From contig WQZB01000018.1 of assembly GCA_009780955.1 (NCBI GenBank), forward strand, positions 1 through 62,059: DNA of 62,059 bases, written 5' to 3'. Position 1 is the stretch's first letter; every line of letters starts with the position of its first letter. Shown here piece by piece: positions 1 to 8,801 of this stretch. The DNA comes from Polyangiaceae bacterium. Its GTDB lineage: Bacteria > Myxococcota_A > Polyangia > Polyangiales > Polyangiaceae. Made by a program: the position numbers and the translations under genes. The notes beneath the pieces are model-generated. The model saw nothing but the letters and a program-made list of their open reading frames with translations, was not told the origin of the DNA and searched no databases.

Positions 1-131
1 ATTATCGCTACGCACGCAATAGAAATTGCGCCAATTGTTTCGGCCGACACCTGCAGCCAAACCATGGCCACGATACCGGCAATAACGACTGCAACCACGG
101 CCACACTTGGCCAACGAATTTCACTCTGCAT
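1..131 (-). CDS. Small membrane protein, holin-like, 3' end outside the window
   Basis: From the ATG at 131 the minus strand is open to the window edge, about 43 residues. It begins MQSEIRWPSV and continues into two hydrophobic stretches separated by a short polar turn (residues roughly 9-27 and 33 onward). The start overlaps the stop codon of the gene at 121-318, as expected for translational coupling. Position after the tail-fibre genes and the hydrophobic profile fit a phage lysis protein such as a holin, but no specific family can be named from this fragment. Confidence 0.5.
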   Translation of the reverse strand, partial: MQSEIRWPSVAVVAVVIAGIVAMVWLQVSAETIGAISIACVAI

Positions 132-318
132 GATGAGACCCTCCTTCAAACCATAATTTGTCGATGCTATATTGTAGATGTTCGACTCGTTTTTCCATTT
201 GATCCACCTTCTCGGCGAGTCGGCCGGTCCGATGGATAAGCGTTACGAACGCTATTACGATCGTAATAAACGCTGGAATAAACCATTTCGCCAATTCATG
301 ATCTATTAATTCACTCAT
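121..318 (-). CDS. Small membrane-anchored coiled-coil protein (lysis-cassette type)
   Basis: This 65-residue protein has one N-terminal transmembrane helix (about residues 12-28, WFIPAFITIVIAFVTLI) followed by a charged, heptad-like stretch (LAEKVDQMEKRVEHLQ). That layout is shared by XhlA-like haemolysin-associated phage proteins and by some spanin or holin partners. It lies between the tail-fibre genes and a second small hydrophobic gene, the usual place of a lysis cassette. No endolysin is in the window; one may lie to the left. The function is inferred from topology and position only. Confidence 0.6.
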   Translation of the reverse strand: MSELIDHELAKWFIPAFITIVIAFVTLIHRTGRLAEKVDQMEKRVEHLQYSIDKLWFEGGSHHAE

Positions 319-367
319 GACAATTGCTCGGCATTCGCCGACTTTCTCCGCGCAGGGCGCGGCGTGA

Positions 368-1348
368 TCAAACTGGGTCTGTCACCTGGATATATGGCGT
401 TTGAAGCTGCGGAAGCTGGTTCTTCCTCGATACGCTCAGTCGGAATTTATCTCCGCTAGCATACTCGTAGTCGCGTGGATCGGAGACGACGCGCAATTCG
501 CTGTCGTCGACGATGGTTGCATCGAGACCATTGACGCTGCCGACATTCCCGACGCCCAAAAATCCAGCGCCTCGTATCGTGAATTCCGTTGCAACGTTCT
601 CCGGTACGGACGTTGGCGTTACCGAATATACCCTGAGTTGACTGCTAATCGAAGATGAGGATATTTGGTAAATGCCAGATTTGTCGACCAGAAGCGTGAC
701 CGAGCTGACATTTGCTATTACAGCAGCGTAGGAAATCGGCGCCAAAGATCCGCTATCGCCCGGCATGTAATTGGAGGCCCAGTCGACAATGTCGATAGTT
801 TGCGGCGTGTAATTGGCGACCGTCATCGTGTACGGCGTATCGCCAGGATCAGGGAGAGAAGCCGTTATGTTCCCACCGGCTGGCCCTGCGAATCCGTCGG
901 GCTCAAATCTGACTACAACAAGCCGCGCGCGTGGGAGAGTCACCTCGGCGCCGTCCGTCACACGGACGACCGCCAGACCTGGGATCTGGTCGCCTCCGCC
1001 TTGGAGTCCGGCGAACTTGTCCGCGTGAGCGTTGGGATCGGCGTTGTGGTCGCTGATTGCCTGAGTGACGTCGGCCTTCGCCACGGAGGGGGCCACCCAC
1101 GCCGAGCCGCTCGGAGTCTTCGTGACGACGTCGCCGGGCACGCCAGGAGATCCGTCTTCCCGGGTATACGCAGGTACGGAAAACGAAATGTCCGTCCTGT
1201 TCTCTACGTGATTGTCTACGACGCTCACGCCTGTGCCTGCCAGGTTGATCGTTTGCCTCTTTGGCACGGTCTGCTCGACTCCGTTGATCGAGAAGTTCAC
1301 CGGACCAATCAAGTTAGGGAGCCAACTACTTGCATCAATTGCTGCCAT
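368..1348 (-). CDS. Tail fibre protein with C-terminal IPT/TIG-like domain
   Basis: This 326-residue protein has the short motif SDHNADPNAHAD (about residues 98-109), which is typical of phage tail-fibre proteins near their trimerisation or joint region. Residues about 241-320 (beginning VYSVTPTSVPENV) read as an immunoglobulin-like IPT/TIG domain, the type often found at receptor-binding tips or in surface adhesins. A collagen-like short GSPGVPGD stretch lies near residue 65. It is the last structural gene before the lysis-type genes, so it probably forms the distal fibre that binds the host surface. Host receptor unknown. Confidence 0.75.
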   Translation of the reverse strand: MAAIDASSWLPNLIGPVNFSINGVEQTVPKRQTINLAGTGVSVVDNHVENRTDISFSVPAYTREDGSPGVPGDVVTKTPSGSAWVAPSVAKADVTQAISDHNADPNAHADKFAGLQGGGDQIPGLAVVRVTDGAEVTLPRARLVVVRFEPDGFAGPAGGNITASLPDPGDTPYTMTVANYTPQTIDIVDWASNYMPGDSGSLAPISYAAVIANVSSVTLLVDKSGIYQISSSSISSQLRVYSVTPTSVPENVATEFTIRGAGFLGVGNVGSVNGLDATIVDDSELRVVSDPRDYEYASGDKFRLSVSRKNQLPQLQTPYIQVTDPV

Positions 1349-1371
1349 TATTCCCTTCTTTCATCGTTTTC

Positions 1372-2604
1372 TTATGGAAGAGTGTCGACTATCTGAGACC
1401 CACGTTGATCGATGCTCGACGCCAGCAAAAAAGACTTCTCACCCGGGAGCACGACTCCGTAGAGGGAGGCGCCCGCGACCCCCATCAACGTTGGCAGGTA
1501 CGACGAATCAACGCTGCCCGAGCGCTTCTCCCATGTGGCGACATCCAGAGACGAAAATACCCTCATAAAGCCCTGGTTATCTTCGTCAAATCCAAGAGCG
1601 CACCACACCCTATCGAGGATAGCCAAACTGCTGAATCGGACACCCGGAGGGGATGTGAAGCTCAGCCCCCATCCCCAATTGTCGGATGCCGTGTAAATTC
1701 TGGACTCCCAGGTCAATAGGCTATTTACCAGCAAGATCCACTTCGAAAGACGACTGGACCATTGAATAGAGATGGGAATATCGCTGTTTGATATAAACGG
1801 AAGAGCGTCAGAAGCGGCAACCCACGTTACGCCGTCATCCGAATAGACCAGCGGAGAGAGCGCTTGGTTGTCGCCTACCAAAACGAGCCTGGTTGGGCTC
1901 TGCCCAAGGATCCAACTTTTGACGGGATACTGGGCGTAGAATGGGCTTGCTGAGAACGACAGTGCGTCGAAACCGCCATCGGTACCGATGACGTAGTTGC
2001 TGTTCGCTGCACCTGCTGCTACCGGCTGCCTACCACTGCCAAAAATGAGGAACTTGCCTCTAAAATATGCACCTGCGCATGCCCCTATGGATCCTCGATT
2101 AGCAGGTAGAGTGACGACGGAAATCGCCCCGCCTGACAGGACGTAGATCGTCATTTGGGCCCCCGATACATACGGATCCGTGCCAATGACAACGTCGCCA
2201 GAATTGGGATCTAGCGCCATCGAGCACGGTGCAAGGTTCGCTGGAACGTCAGCGATGGATGCTATCTTGGCCCATTCGGCGCCGTCGCCGCTCTGCCATA
2301 GCTCCACGGTCGTGTTGCTGCTTTTGCACGCGGCAACCCACGCTTTTCTGTACGCGCTCCACTGGACGGCAAAAGCAACCAGCGTATCGACACCAAAGAT
2401 TGTGGGTCGATACGGCCAGTTGGCCACCATGGCGTTTCGAAGCGCATTGGACAGGGCATTAGATTCCGACTGCGTCCAGGCCATCTTGTCCATAAGCCCC
2501 TCGAAAGCGGGGTTTACGGACGCGGCTTTTATGCGATCGCCGTCGCCTGGAATCGTAATGGACGTAGGATTATTAGACCAATCGCCCGTGTAGATCTTAC
2601 TCAT
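1372..2604 (-). CDS. Tail-fibre-associated protein, probable beta-propeller fold
   Basis: A 410-residue protein. The N-terminus (SKIYTGDWSNNPTSITIPGDGD) resembles attachment segments of phage fibre or base-plate-associated proteins. The rest contains repeated W-rich, beta-prone blocks (YSDDGVTWVAAS, SSLDVATWEKRSG, SGDGAEWAKIAS), the spacing of Asp-box or sialidase-like beta-propeller blades with an 'S-x-D-x-x-x-W' theme. It overlaps the upstream tail gene at 2601-2604 (ATGA), so the two are translated together. Likely a virion receptor-binding or glycan-binding protein. No catalytic residues can be assigned. Confidence 0.65.
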   Translation of the reverse strand: MSKIYTGDWSNNPTSITIPGDGDRIKAASVNPAFEGLMDKMAWTQSESNALSNALRNAMVANWPYRPTIFGVDTLVAFAVQWSAYRKAWVAACKSSNTTVELWQSGDGAEWAKIASIADVPANLAPCSMALDPNSGDVVIGTDPYVSGAQMTIYVLSGGAISVVTLPANRGSIGACAGAYFRGKFLIFGSGRQPVAAGAANSNYVIGTDGGFDALSFSASPFYAQYPVKSWILGQSPTRLVLVGDNQALSPLVYSDDGVTWVAASDALPFISNSDIPISIQWSSRLSKWILLVNSLLTWESRIYTASDNWGWGLSFTSPPGVRFSSLAILDRVWCALGFDEDNQGFMRVFSSLDVATWEKRSGSVDSSYLPTLMGVAGASLYGVVLPGEKSFLLASSIDQRGSQIVDTLP

Positions 2605-3446
2605 CTCTGCACTCCATCGAGGTAGCGCGCAGTGGAAAGGCGCGGCGTTGGCACCTGGACTCCGTCAACATTGCGCGACCAGTGTTCCCAAAGGCCTGCG
2701 GGCATTCCGTCGGCGTCGACTGCCGCCATGGGATCAAAACTGTTTGGATCGAACGCTAGAATGATGTTCACGCACCTGGTGCCGGCCGGCATCCAGTCGG
2801 CAACAATGGCTCGCAGCATATCGACGTGTCCCGCCGGCGCCGTTGATCCCCATGTAGATTCTGGCGGATCTCCCCACGCTGGCGCGTCGTCATCGCCCCA
2901 ACAAGGGGCCTCGGTCCAAAGACCGTTTGGGTAAATGATCACCCAGAATCGCGACCAACGAAGCCGCCCATCGGCGGTTCGTGGGCGTCCGTCCCAATCC
3001 CAATTATTGCGTTTTAGGATGTACGACTCCGAGCCGTCAACTTCGCGCGTGTACCAATTGCCGCGCGCGTCGACCGTTCGAAACTTCGGGCCAGGGCCTG
3101 TGTACTCCGACAGCTTTTGCAGAAGCGCAAATGCGCTGCCGGCGGTTTTTCGGTCATCGAGCCAAAGAACAAGCCGGCGCGCGTAGCTCTGATCGCTTTC
3201 GCCAATGCCGCGCACAACGCGCCTGTCTCGGCCCATCTCCGCTAGCGCATCGGGCGGCGCGGTCGTCTCTCCAGTTGGATCTTGTTGTGGCTGCTGCGCG
3301 AGCAGCCCTTGCCGCAATCGCTCAATGAAGGCGTCTTTGACGATGTCGAGCGCATAGCCGACAAGCCCGCTTTCACCATGGACCGTCAACCACGGCGGCC
3401 CCAGCTTGGATCGAATCGTGCGGAAGCGAAGAGGTGCTGCCATCAC
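2601..3446 (-). CDS. Phage tail protein I-like baseplate component (P2 gpI / Mu gp48 family position)
   Basis: A 281-residue protein located directly after the baseplate J gene, the position of P2 gpI and Mu gp48, which bridge baseplate and tail fibres. It contains conserved-looking tail-protein features: an N-terminal helical region (YALDIVKDAFIERLRQGLL), a segment MGRDRRVVRGIGESDQSYARRL, and a W/D-rich C-terminal half (CWGDDDAPAWGDPPESTWGS). It overlaps both neighbours by 4 bp. Family assignment rests mainly on order and the N-terminal half; the C-terminal half is divergent. Confidence 0.7.
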   Translation of the reverse strand: MMAAPLRFRTIRSKLGPPWLTVHGESGLVGYALDIVKDAFIERLRQGLLAQQPQQDPTGETTAPPDALAEMGRDRRVVRGIGESDQSYARRLVLWLDDRKTAGSAFALLQKLSEYTGPGPKFRTVDARGNWYTREVDGSESYILKRNNWDWDGRPRTADGRLRWSRFWVIIYPNGLWTEAPCWGDDDAPAWGDPPESTWGSTAPAGHVDMLRAIVADWMPAGTRCVNIILAFDPNSFDPMAAVDADGMPAGLWEHWSRNVDGVQVPTPRLSTARYLDGVQR

Positions 3447-4606
3447 GGATCCTGTACGAGGTGAACGACGCCGATGACGGGGCCGAGCGCCAGAACTTCA
3501 CCGTCGCCGAGCGTTACGTTCGCAATCGGTGCGGATAGCTCCACACGGTAGATTTGGGAGAACGCCGATTCAATTTTACTCTTGATGGCCGTCCGGTAGA
3601 GGACGCCAGTTGTGTCGGGAGGAGTGATGTCGCCACCCATTGGCCTAGAACGGAAAAGCTCCATGAGTTTGGTCACCACGGCGCTTTTGATCTTGTCTTC
3701 ATCAAGATTGACGCTCTTGTAAATCCATATCTCGTAAGAAACTGGAATAACTACATTCGGCGCGATGAGCACCGTTGGCGTGATTGTCAGCGGGGTGCAC
3801 CATCGCACAATGGCCTCTTCGACGAGCTTTCGGTCAGCCTCGCTCACGGCGCTTGGTCCGGCGATGTACATCAACACGTCGCCAGTATCCGAATCAGGAT
3901 AGACGCGAGCTCGCGTTACGGCGCGCGTGCCCGTCAACTTTGGAGTGCGAGCCACAAAGGCATAGGCCTCTCTTGGCCCATCGGGAGATAATGGCCCGAG
4001 CGAGTCGAGGCATTGCTGGACGGTCGTTGCTTCGTCCTGCTCATCCAGCCCGATGGCTGCCGTTGGGTTCGAACACGAAACGCCAATTGGGCCCGCGACG
4101 AAGTCATCAATTTCGCCGGCCCCCGCCGAGCTGTCCGAACCCGCTTCGTCCGCTACAACCGAAACGATAAGCGTTCCAGGCCCGGCATTCGTGAGCGCGT
4201 CGAGGTGCCCGCCGGTCACGTTGCGGTAGGTTTTTCCAGTCAGCGAATTCTTGAGCGTCAGGTCGCCTGGATCGAAATCGTGAACGCCTTTGCCGGTGTT
4301 CGTGAGCACCACGTTCGTTGTCGCAAACGTCGCCTCAGGAACATCGACGTTGTAGCCCTGCTTCGCTCGGATCTTGAGCCAGACACCAGTCGCGAAGCCG
4401 AGGAACCCGGATCGAATGAAATTCGATACCAGCACTTCGAGCGTCGAAAGCGATTCAGACTCGACGTGAAAGAGCGAGCGTGTTGGATCTCCTGCCTGCC
4501 ACGACGAAACCGGAACACCAATTCCCGAAGCGATGCTTAGTGCTGTCCGGTAGATAGCGTCTTTCGTCTCCTCAATGAGCAGCGAGGCAAGGGAGAGTTG
4601 TGGCAT
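3443..4606 (-). CDS. Baseplate J-like protein
   Basis: A 387-residue protein matching the Baseplate_J family (P2 gpJ, Mu gp47, T4 gp6-like): central beta-rich region with FATGVWLKIRAKQGYNVDVPEATFATTNVV, then GTLIVSVVADEAGSDSSAGAGEID, and the C-terminal GDVLMYIAG...PLTITPTVLIAPNVV block seen in this family. It builds the baseplate wedge ring. It lies in the canonical W-J-I order on the minus strand, one base after the W stop and overlapping the I-like gene by 4 bp. The family call is strong. Confidence 0.9.
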   Translation of the reverse strand: MPQLSLASLLIEETKDAIYRTALSIASGIGVPVSSWQAGDPTRSLFHVESESLSTLEVLVSNFIRSGFLGFATGVWLKIRAKQGYNVDVPEATFATTNVVLTNTGKGVHDFDPGDLTLKNSLTGKTYRNVTGGHLDALTNAGPGTLIVSVVADEAGSDSSAGAGEIDDFVAGPIGVSCSNPTAAIGLDEQDEATTVQQCLDSLGPLSPDGPREAYAFVARTPKLTGTRAVTRARVYPDSDTGDVLMYIAGPSAVSEADRKLVEEAIVRWCTPLTITPTVLIAPNVVIPVSYEIWIYKSVNLDEDKIKSAVVTKLMELFRSRPMGGDITPPDTTGVLYRTAIKSKIESAFSQIYRVELSAPIANVTLGDGEVLALGPVIGVVHLVQDP

Positions 4607-4607
4607 G

Positions 4608-5024
4608 TCAGCTCTCCGCCGTGATGCGCAGCAATTCGACCGTCACGGCCGAAACTCGCAAGGTGAGGGTAAATGGCCCCGCGCCCGTTTTCGCGTAGAC
4701 CGCGATTTCGAACGACGTGGCGCCCGCAACGGTGGTGCTCTCCACCGAGACGTCCACACTGTCGATGCGCTCGTCCTTCGTCAGTTCCGCCTTGATGCGT
4801 CCAGGTAACGACGCCTCGTCGGTTTTCGTTTTTACGCTGCCGATGAGATCGCAAAGATCAATTCCGTAGTTCGCTTCCTCTTCGCCACCGCGAAGAAGCC
4901 CGCGCCGCGTCGTCAACCGGCGGTAAGCGGCCTCGGCTACGAGGCGAACGCCCGAGACGAATCGCCCTGTACGCAGCGACGTCGTGCACGATGTGTCGCG
5001 GCCGAAGTCGATGATGTCGGTCAT
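4608..5024 (-). CDS. Baseplate wedge protein W (gpW/gp25-like)
   Basis: A 138-residue protein starting MTDIIDFGRDTSC. It has the gpW/gp25 lysozyme-like-fold pattern: an early AEAAYRRLTTRRG region (in most homologues 'A.R.L.T.RG.L'), then the EEANYGIDLCDLIG segment and a C-terminal beta hairpin (FTLTLRVSAVTVELLRI). The ATG at 5024 was chosen over an upstream ATG at 5237 because it overlaps the preceding stop by 4 bp (ATGA) and the upstream extension is arginine-rich out-of-frame sequence. It forms the wedge contact with the sheath. Confidence 0.85.
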   Translation of the reverse strand: MTDIIDFGRDTSCTTSLRTGRFVSGVRLVAEAAYRRLTTRRGLLRGGEEEANYGIDLCDLIGSVKTKTDEASLPGRIKAELTKDERIDSVDVSVESTTVAGATSFEIAVYAKTGAGPFTLTLRVSAVTVELLRITAES

Positions 5025-5230
5025 GACATCGTCCCCGTTCCAGTGCCGGATCCGGCAGCGCATGCGGTGGCGACGCTGACCACTCCTGCCTCCGTGATGT
5101 GGGCGACGACTGCCTTTGCGATCTCGTCGCAAAGCGCCGTGAGCGCGGCGTTGTCGACGGCGCTCGAACTCGGGTTGGATAGCAGCCCAAGCCGGATCGC
5201 AGCGGACAAGATGGGTGCAGCGAGCGCCAT
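5021..5230 (-). CDS. Small baseplate-region protein of unknown function
   Basis: A 69-residue protein, mildly hydrophobic and alanine-rich (MALAAPILSAAIRLGLL ... AVDNAALTALCDEIAKAVVAHI). Short proteins with this 'AVDNAALTALC..IA.AVV.HI' pattern are common between the hub and W genes of Mu-like myophages, but I know no function for them. It overlaps the hub gene by 1 bp (TAATG) and the W gene by 4 bp, so it belongs to the baseplate operon. It is in a different frame from the longer arginine-rich reading through the same region, which is not coding. Confidence 0.7.
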   Translation of the reverse strand: MALAAPILSAAIRLGLLSNPSSSAVDNAALTALCDEIAKAVVAHITEAGVVSVATACAAGSGTGTGTMS

Positions 5231-6306
5231 TAGCCAACCCTCACTTGCAGAGACGCGGATGTGATGGTGCCTGCGAACGGCCCAGCGACTACAGGATCTG
5301 TCATGCGCGCTGCGCCGAGCATGCCCTCGGCGAGGGTGATCGACGTGGGCATAAAACCGTCGCCGTCGGGCGATTCGTATGCGATGACCTCTGGCCGAGA
5401 TGGATCGGCGTCAACGAATGTGACCAGTACGAGCGCGCCGCCCATCACGTCGGCCTCACACCCAGCAACCCCGGTACGCGCCGGTACGCGGCGCAGCTCC
5501 GGCATCCCCGTCGACACGCGCACGGGCTGCAAGTTGAGGCGCTTGCCGTCTTTGCTGACGACACGGAACTCGTAGACGCCTCGGTAGCGTCGCCACGGGT
5601 CAAGTTGGTCGAGCATCACGCGCAGCGCCGATAGACGCCGCGATGCGCCCGCGCCAATGTCGCCCCAGATCGTCGTACGAAGAGCATCCTCGGTGAGCTC
5701 GTGTTCGACGTCGACCGCCTCAATCCCATCTACGACGACGCCAGGCACAAGCGACGCGATCGACTCCGAAGCGAGCGTGACCGTCTTTGTGGCTCGATCG
5801 GGAGGCTGGATCATCGTCGCCTGCCCGGCAAACGGAGTCGAAGGCCTTTTGCCGATGCGAGTGATTCCATCGTTGCCAACGAACCAATTCGATGGAGCCA
5901 CAAGCTCCGGCACCGACGACGCTGGCTCTTCGTCGATACGCACGAACGCCGGACCAACCCGCATCGATGCTGGAGCCGTCGATAGGTCAAACGACTCGCC
6001 CACACTCGTTGCAGCATCCTGCATTACCGTCGAAACCTTGACGCCTGAATCGTTCGCATACGACTTAGACTTGAGCGGCTTGCCCCACCCACCGGCGCCT
6101 GCGACGGTCCGGAATCTCGATCGCCCATTCGCCGGTCCGCCAGACAGAACGGCCCCTTGCAGCGTGAGATCTGCGATGACGATTTCGGTGCGACCCGTCA
6201 GGGCAACTTCGCCATCGACATGCACATCGGCATACCAACATCTCCACGCCGGCATCGTCAGCCGAGCGGAAGTGATTCGGTGTCCTGATATGGTGTTCAT
6301 TGCCAT
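5230..6306 (-). CDS. Baseplate hub/spike protein (gpD-like region joined to OB-fold gpV/gp45-like region)
   Basis: A 358-residue protein. Residues about 60-240 follow the late-control gpD/T4 gp27-like hub pattern (GGWGKPLKSKSYANDSGVKV, then a segment on PSNWFVGNDGITRIG). Residues about 240-345 read like the gpV/Mu gp45 OB-fold spike: RYRGVYEFRVVSKDGKRLNLQPV, then GALVLVTFVDADPSRPEVIAYES, the usual 'V.f.n.Dp..P.v.g' signature. A single gene thus seems to supply both hub and spike. It sits between the tape-measure-adjacent gene and the wedge genes. Confidence 0.75.
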   Translation of the reverse strand: MAMNTISGHRITSARLTMPAWRCWYADVHVDGEVALTGRTEIVIADLTLQGAVLSGGPANGRSRFRTVAGAGGWGKPLKSKSYANDSGVKVSTVMQDAATSVGESFDLSTAPASMRVGPAFVRIDEEPASSVPELVAPSNWFVGNDGITRIGKRPSTPFAGQATMIQPPDRATKTVTLASESIASLVPGVVVDGIEAVDVEHELTEDALRTTIWGDIGAGASRRLSALRVMLDQLDPWRRYRGVYEFRVVSKDGKRLNLQPVRVSTGMPELRRVPARTGVAGCEADVMGGALVLVTFVDADPSRPEVIAYESPDGDGFMPTSITLAEGMLGAARMTDPVVAGPFAGTITSASLQVRVG

Positions 6307-6842
6307 GGCGTGCTATTGTATTGGTCGGTGAGGCTTTTCAATTGCTGTTTCAAATCAGCATTTGGGTCGACTTCCGTTTTTGACGCCGCCTTTGATTGGG
6401 AGCCACTCGGGCTTCCTCCTGCAGGTTTGGGCGGGAAATATTCGATGAGTTTGACGGCCTTGGTCTGACCGCCCTTGCCGTCGTGCGCCGTTCCAACGGT
6501 TCCGTTTTTCACGACGCTCTTGATGTATTGCTCGGCAAGATCTGGGTGGTAGATGTCTAGCGCCTTCGGCGTTGGACCACTGACAGTCGAATTGATGACG
6601 TCGAGAAACGCTGGCCACGCTTCGATGTCATCGATATCGGCAAGAAAGAATGACGCCGTAAACGCGATTGGATCTTCGCTCGTTCGCGTCATCGAAGCGC
6701 CCTTTTGTCCCTTCGCTTTTTGCACGTCCCAACCGACCATTCGATCGTGTCCTGATAGCTTCACGATGCCAGGAGAACGAACGCCACCCAGCAAGAGGGT
6801 GTCGTAGAGATCTTCGTTGTCGATCGGGTTGACAGCGCTCAT
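6297..6842 (-). CDS. Tail/baseplate assembly protein, uncharacterised
   Basis: A 181-residue protein between tape measure and hub. In Mu-like phages this position is held by gpN/LysM-type adaptor proteins. The segment KLSGHDRMVGWDVQKAKGQK followed by GASMTRTSEDPIAFTASFFL resembles the 'WDVQ.G.G..GA' pattern of baseplate adaptor proteins linking tape measure and hub, but similarity is short. The C-terminal 45 residues are low-complexity (Ser, Lys, Pro-rich). It overlaps both neighbours (6839-6842 and 6297-6306). Confidence 0.55.
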   Translation of the reverse strand: MSAVNPIDNEDLYDTLLLGGVRSPGIVKLSGHDRMVGWDVQKAKGQKGASMTRTSEDPIAFTASFFLADIDDIEAWPAFLDVINSTVSGPTPKALDIYHPDLAEQYIKSVVKNGTVGTAHDGKGGQTKAVKLIEYFPPKPAGGSPSGSQSKAASKTEVDPNADLKQQLKSLTDQYNSTPWQ

Positions 6843-8797
6843 GCCGGCACCGCCGCGCCAAGCGACGCCACGTCGCCATCAAGGATGGAGAGCACGACCT
6901 CACGCACCTTCGAAGCAATCCCGTCGGCGCTTCCGTCTGGCGCGAAAATTTGAATGACGAAAGAGCCATTCTCACTGCCAGCGTCGTCGGTGGCTGCTCG
7001 ACTCGCCCTCGCAACGGGCTGCGCCTCGGGCGGTGCAACCATCGACTCTAGCGAACTCTGCGCGTCACCTGCGCCGTCATCGACACCCTGAACAAAACCT
7101 GCAGTGGTGTTCCCGCCGATTTCCGCAAACACTTTTGATGGAGAGCTAATGCTGAGAAGCTTCTTCGCGGAATCGATGGCCCCGGTGACAACGTTCGAGA
7201 TCGACCGGAGCACGGCGGCGCCGCCTTCGATGATCCCGTTGGCAAGGCCTTCGATAATTCGAGTGCCAATCTCACGTAGCGATATGCCTTGAAGGAATGC
7301 AATGGCGGACTTGAAGGCGTTGACTACCCAAGTGCCGGCTGCGTTTCCTAGATCGGTGAGCTTCACCACAAGCCACACGACGCCCGCAATGAGCGCCACG
7401 ATAGCGGCAATGACTGCCCCAATCACAACTGCCGACATGGCCAAACCAACGATGATCGCGCCAACAGCAATCGCCAAAGCGCCCATGACAACGGCCGCTA
7501 AGATCCCAAGCGCTTCGCCCACCTTTAGGATTTGCGATCCGTGCGGCTTGAGCGCGATCAAGGCCTTCATCGCCCATATTTCAAACTGCAGAAACAGTCG
7601 CTCGGCCTTCGGCGCCGTGTCCCCAATGCCATTTAGAAGCGGCTTGAATAGGCTCTCGAATACCGACTTGATGGCTTTCCCTGATTCCGTGTTTGCGTCG
7701 AATAGGGCAACGAGTTTCGCAAGTCCGCCTTCGGCTCGCTCCGTTTCGGCCGTCATTCCTCCGAAGAGGCCGGCAATGTTCGAGTGAAACGTTTTTGATT
7801 GGTTGTCGAGACTCAACATCTCCTTGGAGAAGTTGGGTCCAAACTTCATTTTTGCCGCTTTGATAGCCGCGGTCTCAAGCGAATCAGCCAACGCCTGCCC
7901 ACGCAATCCGGTGGACGAAAGCTGCTTGGCCATCGATTGCAATTCTTCGGATGCGATGGGCACGCGCTTGGACAAACTCGTAATCTTCGCATCGAGAATT
8001 GCGCCGCCCGCCACGCTGCCTGCCATGCCATCGGACATCAAACGCTGCGTGCGTGCAGCGTCCGCTAGCGACATGGACCATTGAGCAATCTTTGCGGTCC
8101 CCGCAATGGCGGCAGCAGCAATGGCAACCATGCCGGCGACAATCGCCACCAGCGCGACAGCGATTGCCACGTACGGTCCGGCAGCCCCAAGCGATGAAAC
8201 AAGCTTCTTGACGCCCTCGGCAGACCCCGCTGCCTGTTGTCCGACGCGACCAAGCGGTCCTCCGAGACGACCAAAGCCAGCGGCGAGCTCATTAAGCTTC
8301 CCCGTCGGCGCGCTTTGCTCGACCGCCTTCATGGCGTCTTTGCCCTTGGCGAGCGATTGGCTCATCGCCGTTTGCTTTGCTTCCGCCGACTTTTCGGCCT
8401 CCGCAAGCTTGTCGAGCGTTCGAGCCTGCGCATCCATCGCTTGCTTGGCCGCATCCGCCGCAACTTTGGCTTTTTCCTGCGCGGCATTCAGCTTTTCAAT
8501 TGCTGTCGCAGCTCGCCAGAAGGCTTGCTCGTCGCCAACTTTCATCGCCTCTTCGAGCTTGCCGCGTTGCGCGTCGGCCTTCAGCCCGATGCGCTCGACG
8601 GCGAGTGCTGCGCGCGCGGCCGTCTTCTCGGCCTCGTCGTACGCCGAGCGCCCTTCCCTGACTGCCTCGGCTGCCCTTGCTGCAGCGGACTTCGACTCTT
8701 CGAATCGCGCGTTCATCTGCGCGAGCTTCGCCGCTGCGGTCTCGACATCGTCGGACCGAACGTCGATATCAAATTCGAAGTTCGTACCTTCCAACAC
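6839..8797 (-). CDS. Tail tape measure protein
   Basis: A 652-residue protein with an N-terminal coiled coil (about residues 20-165, Ala/Glu/Lys heptads), then a glycine/alanine-rich hydrophobic core (about 205-245 and 420-480, e.g. VAIAVALVAIVAGMVAI) and a polar C-terminus ending in SILDGDVASLGAAVPA. This is the standard tape measure plan: helix-rich ruler plus membrane-active hydrophobic segment. A GTG start at 8797 lies 4 bases after the stop of the frameshifted tail chaperone, which fits coupling to that product. The start is not certain because there is no clear ribosome binding site. Confidence 0.85.
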   Translation of the reverse strand: MLEGTNFEFDIDVRSDDVETAAAKLAQMNARFEESKSAAARAAEAVREGRSAYDEAEKTAARAALAVERIGLKADAQRGKLEEAMKVGDEQAFWRAATAIEKLNAAQEKAKVAADAAKQAMDAQARTLDKLAEAEKSAEAKQTAMSQSLAKGKDAMKAVEQSAPTGKLNELAAGFGRLGGPLGRVGQQAAGSAEGVKKLVSSLGAAGPYVAIAVALVAIVAGMVAIAAAAIAGTAKIAQWSMSLADAARTQRLMSDGMAGSVAGGAILDAKITSLSKRVPIASEELQSMAKQLSSTGLRGQALADSLETAAIKAAKMKFGPNFSKEMLSLDNQSKTFHSNIAGLFGGMTAETERAEGGLAKLVALFDANTESGKAIKSVFESLFKPLLNGIGDTAPKAERLFLQFEIWAMKALIALKPHGSQILKVGEALGILAAVVMGALAIAVGAIIVGLAMSAVVIGAVIAAIVALIAGVVWLVVKLTDLGNAAGTWVVNAFKSAIAFLQGISLREIGTRIIEGLANGIIEGGAAVLRSISNVVTGAIDSAKKLLSISSPSKVFAEIGGNTTAGFVQGVDDGAGDAQSSLESMVAPPEAQPVARASRAATDDAGSENGSFVIQIFAPDGSADGIASKVREVVLSILDGDVASLGAAVPA

Positions 8798-8801
8798 GAT
8801 T

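Noticed and set aside
401..1396. Long plus-strand open frames opposite the tail-fibre gene
   Set aside because: They mirror the minus-strand gene, are Arg/Ser-rich, lack start signals, and have no protein-like pattern.
4608..5237. A 209-residue minus-strand frame starting at 5237
   Set aside because: Only its last 138 codons are the W protein; the first 71 are a shifted reading of the 69-residue gene at 5021-5230, which has better start and overlap signals.
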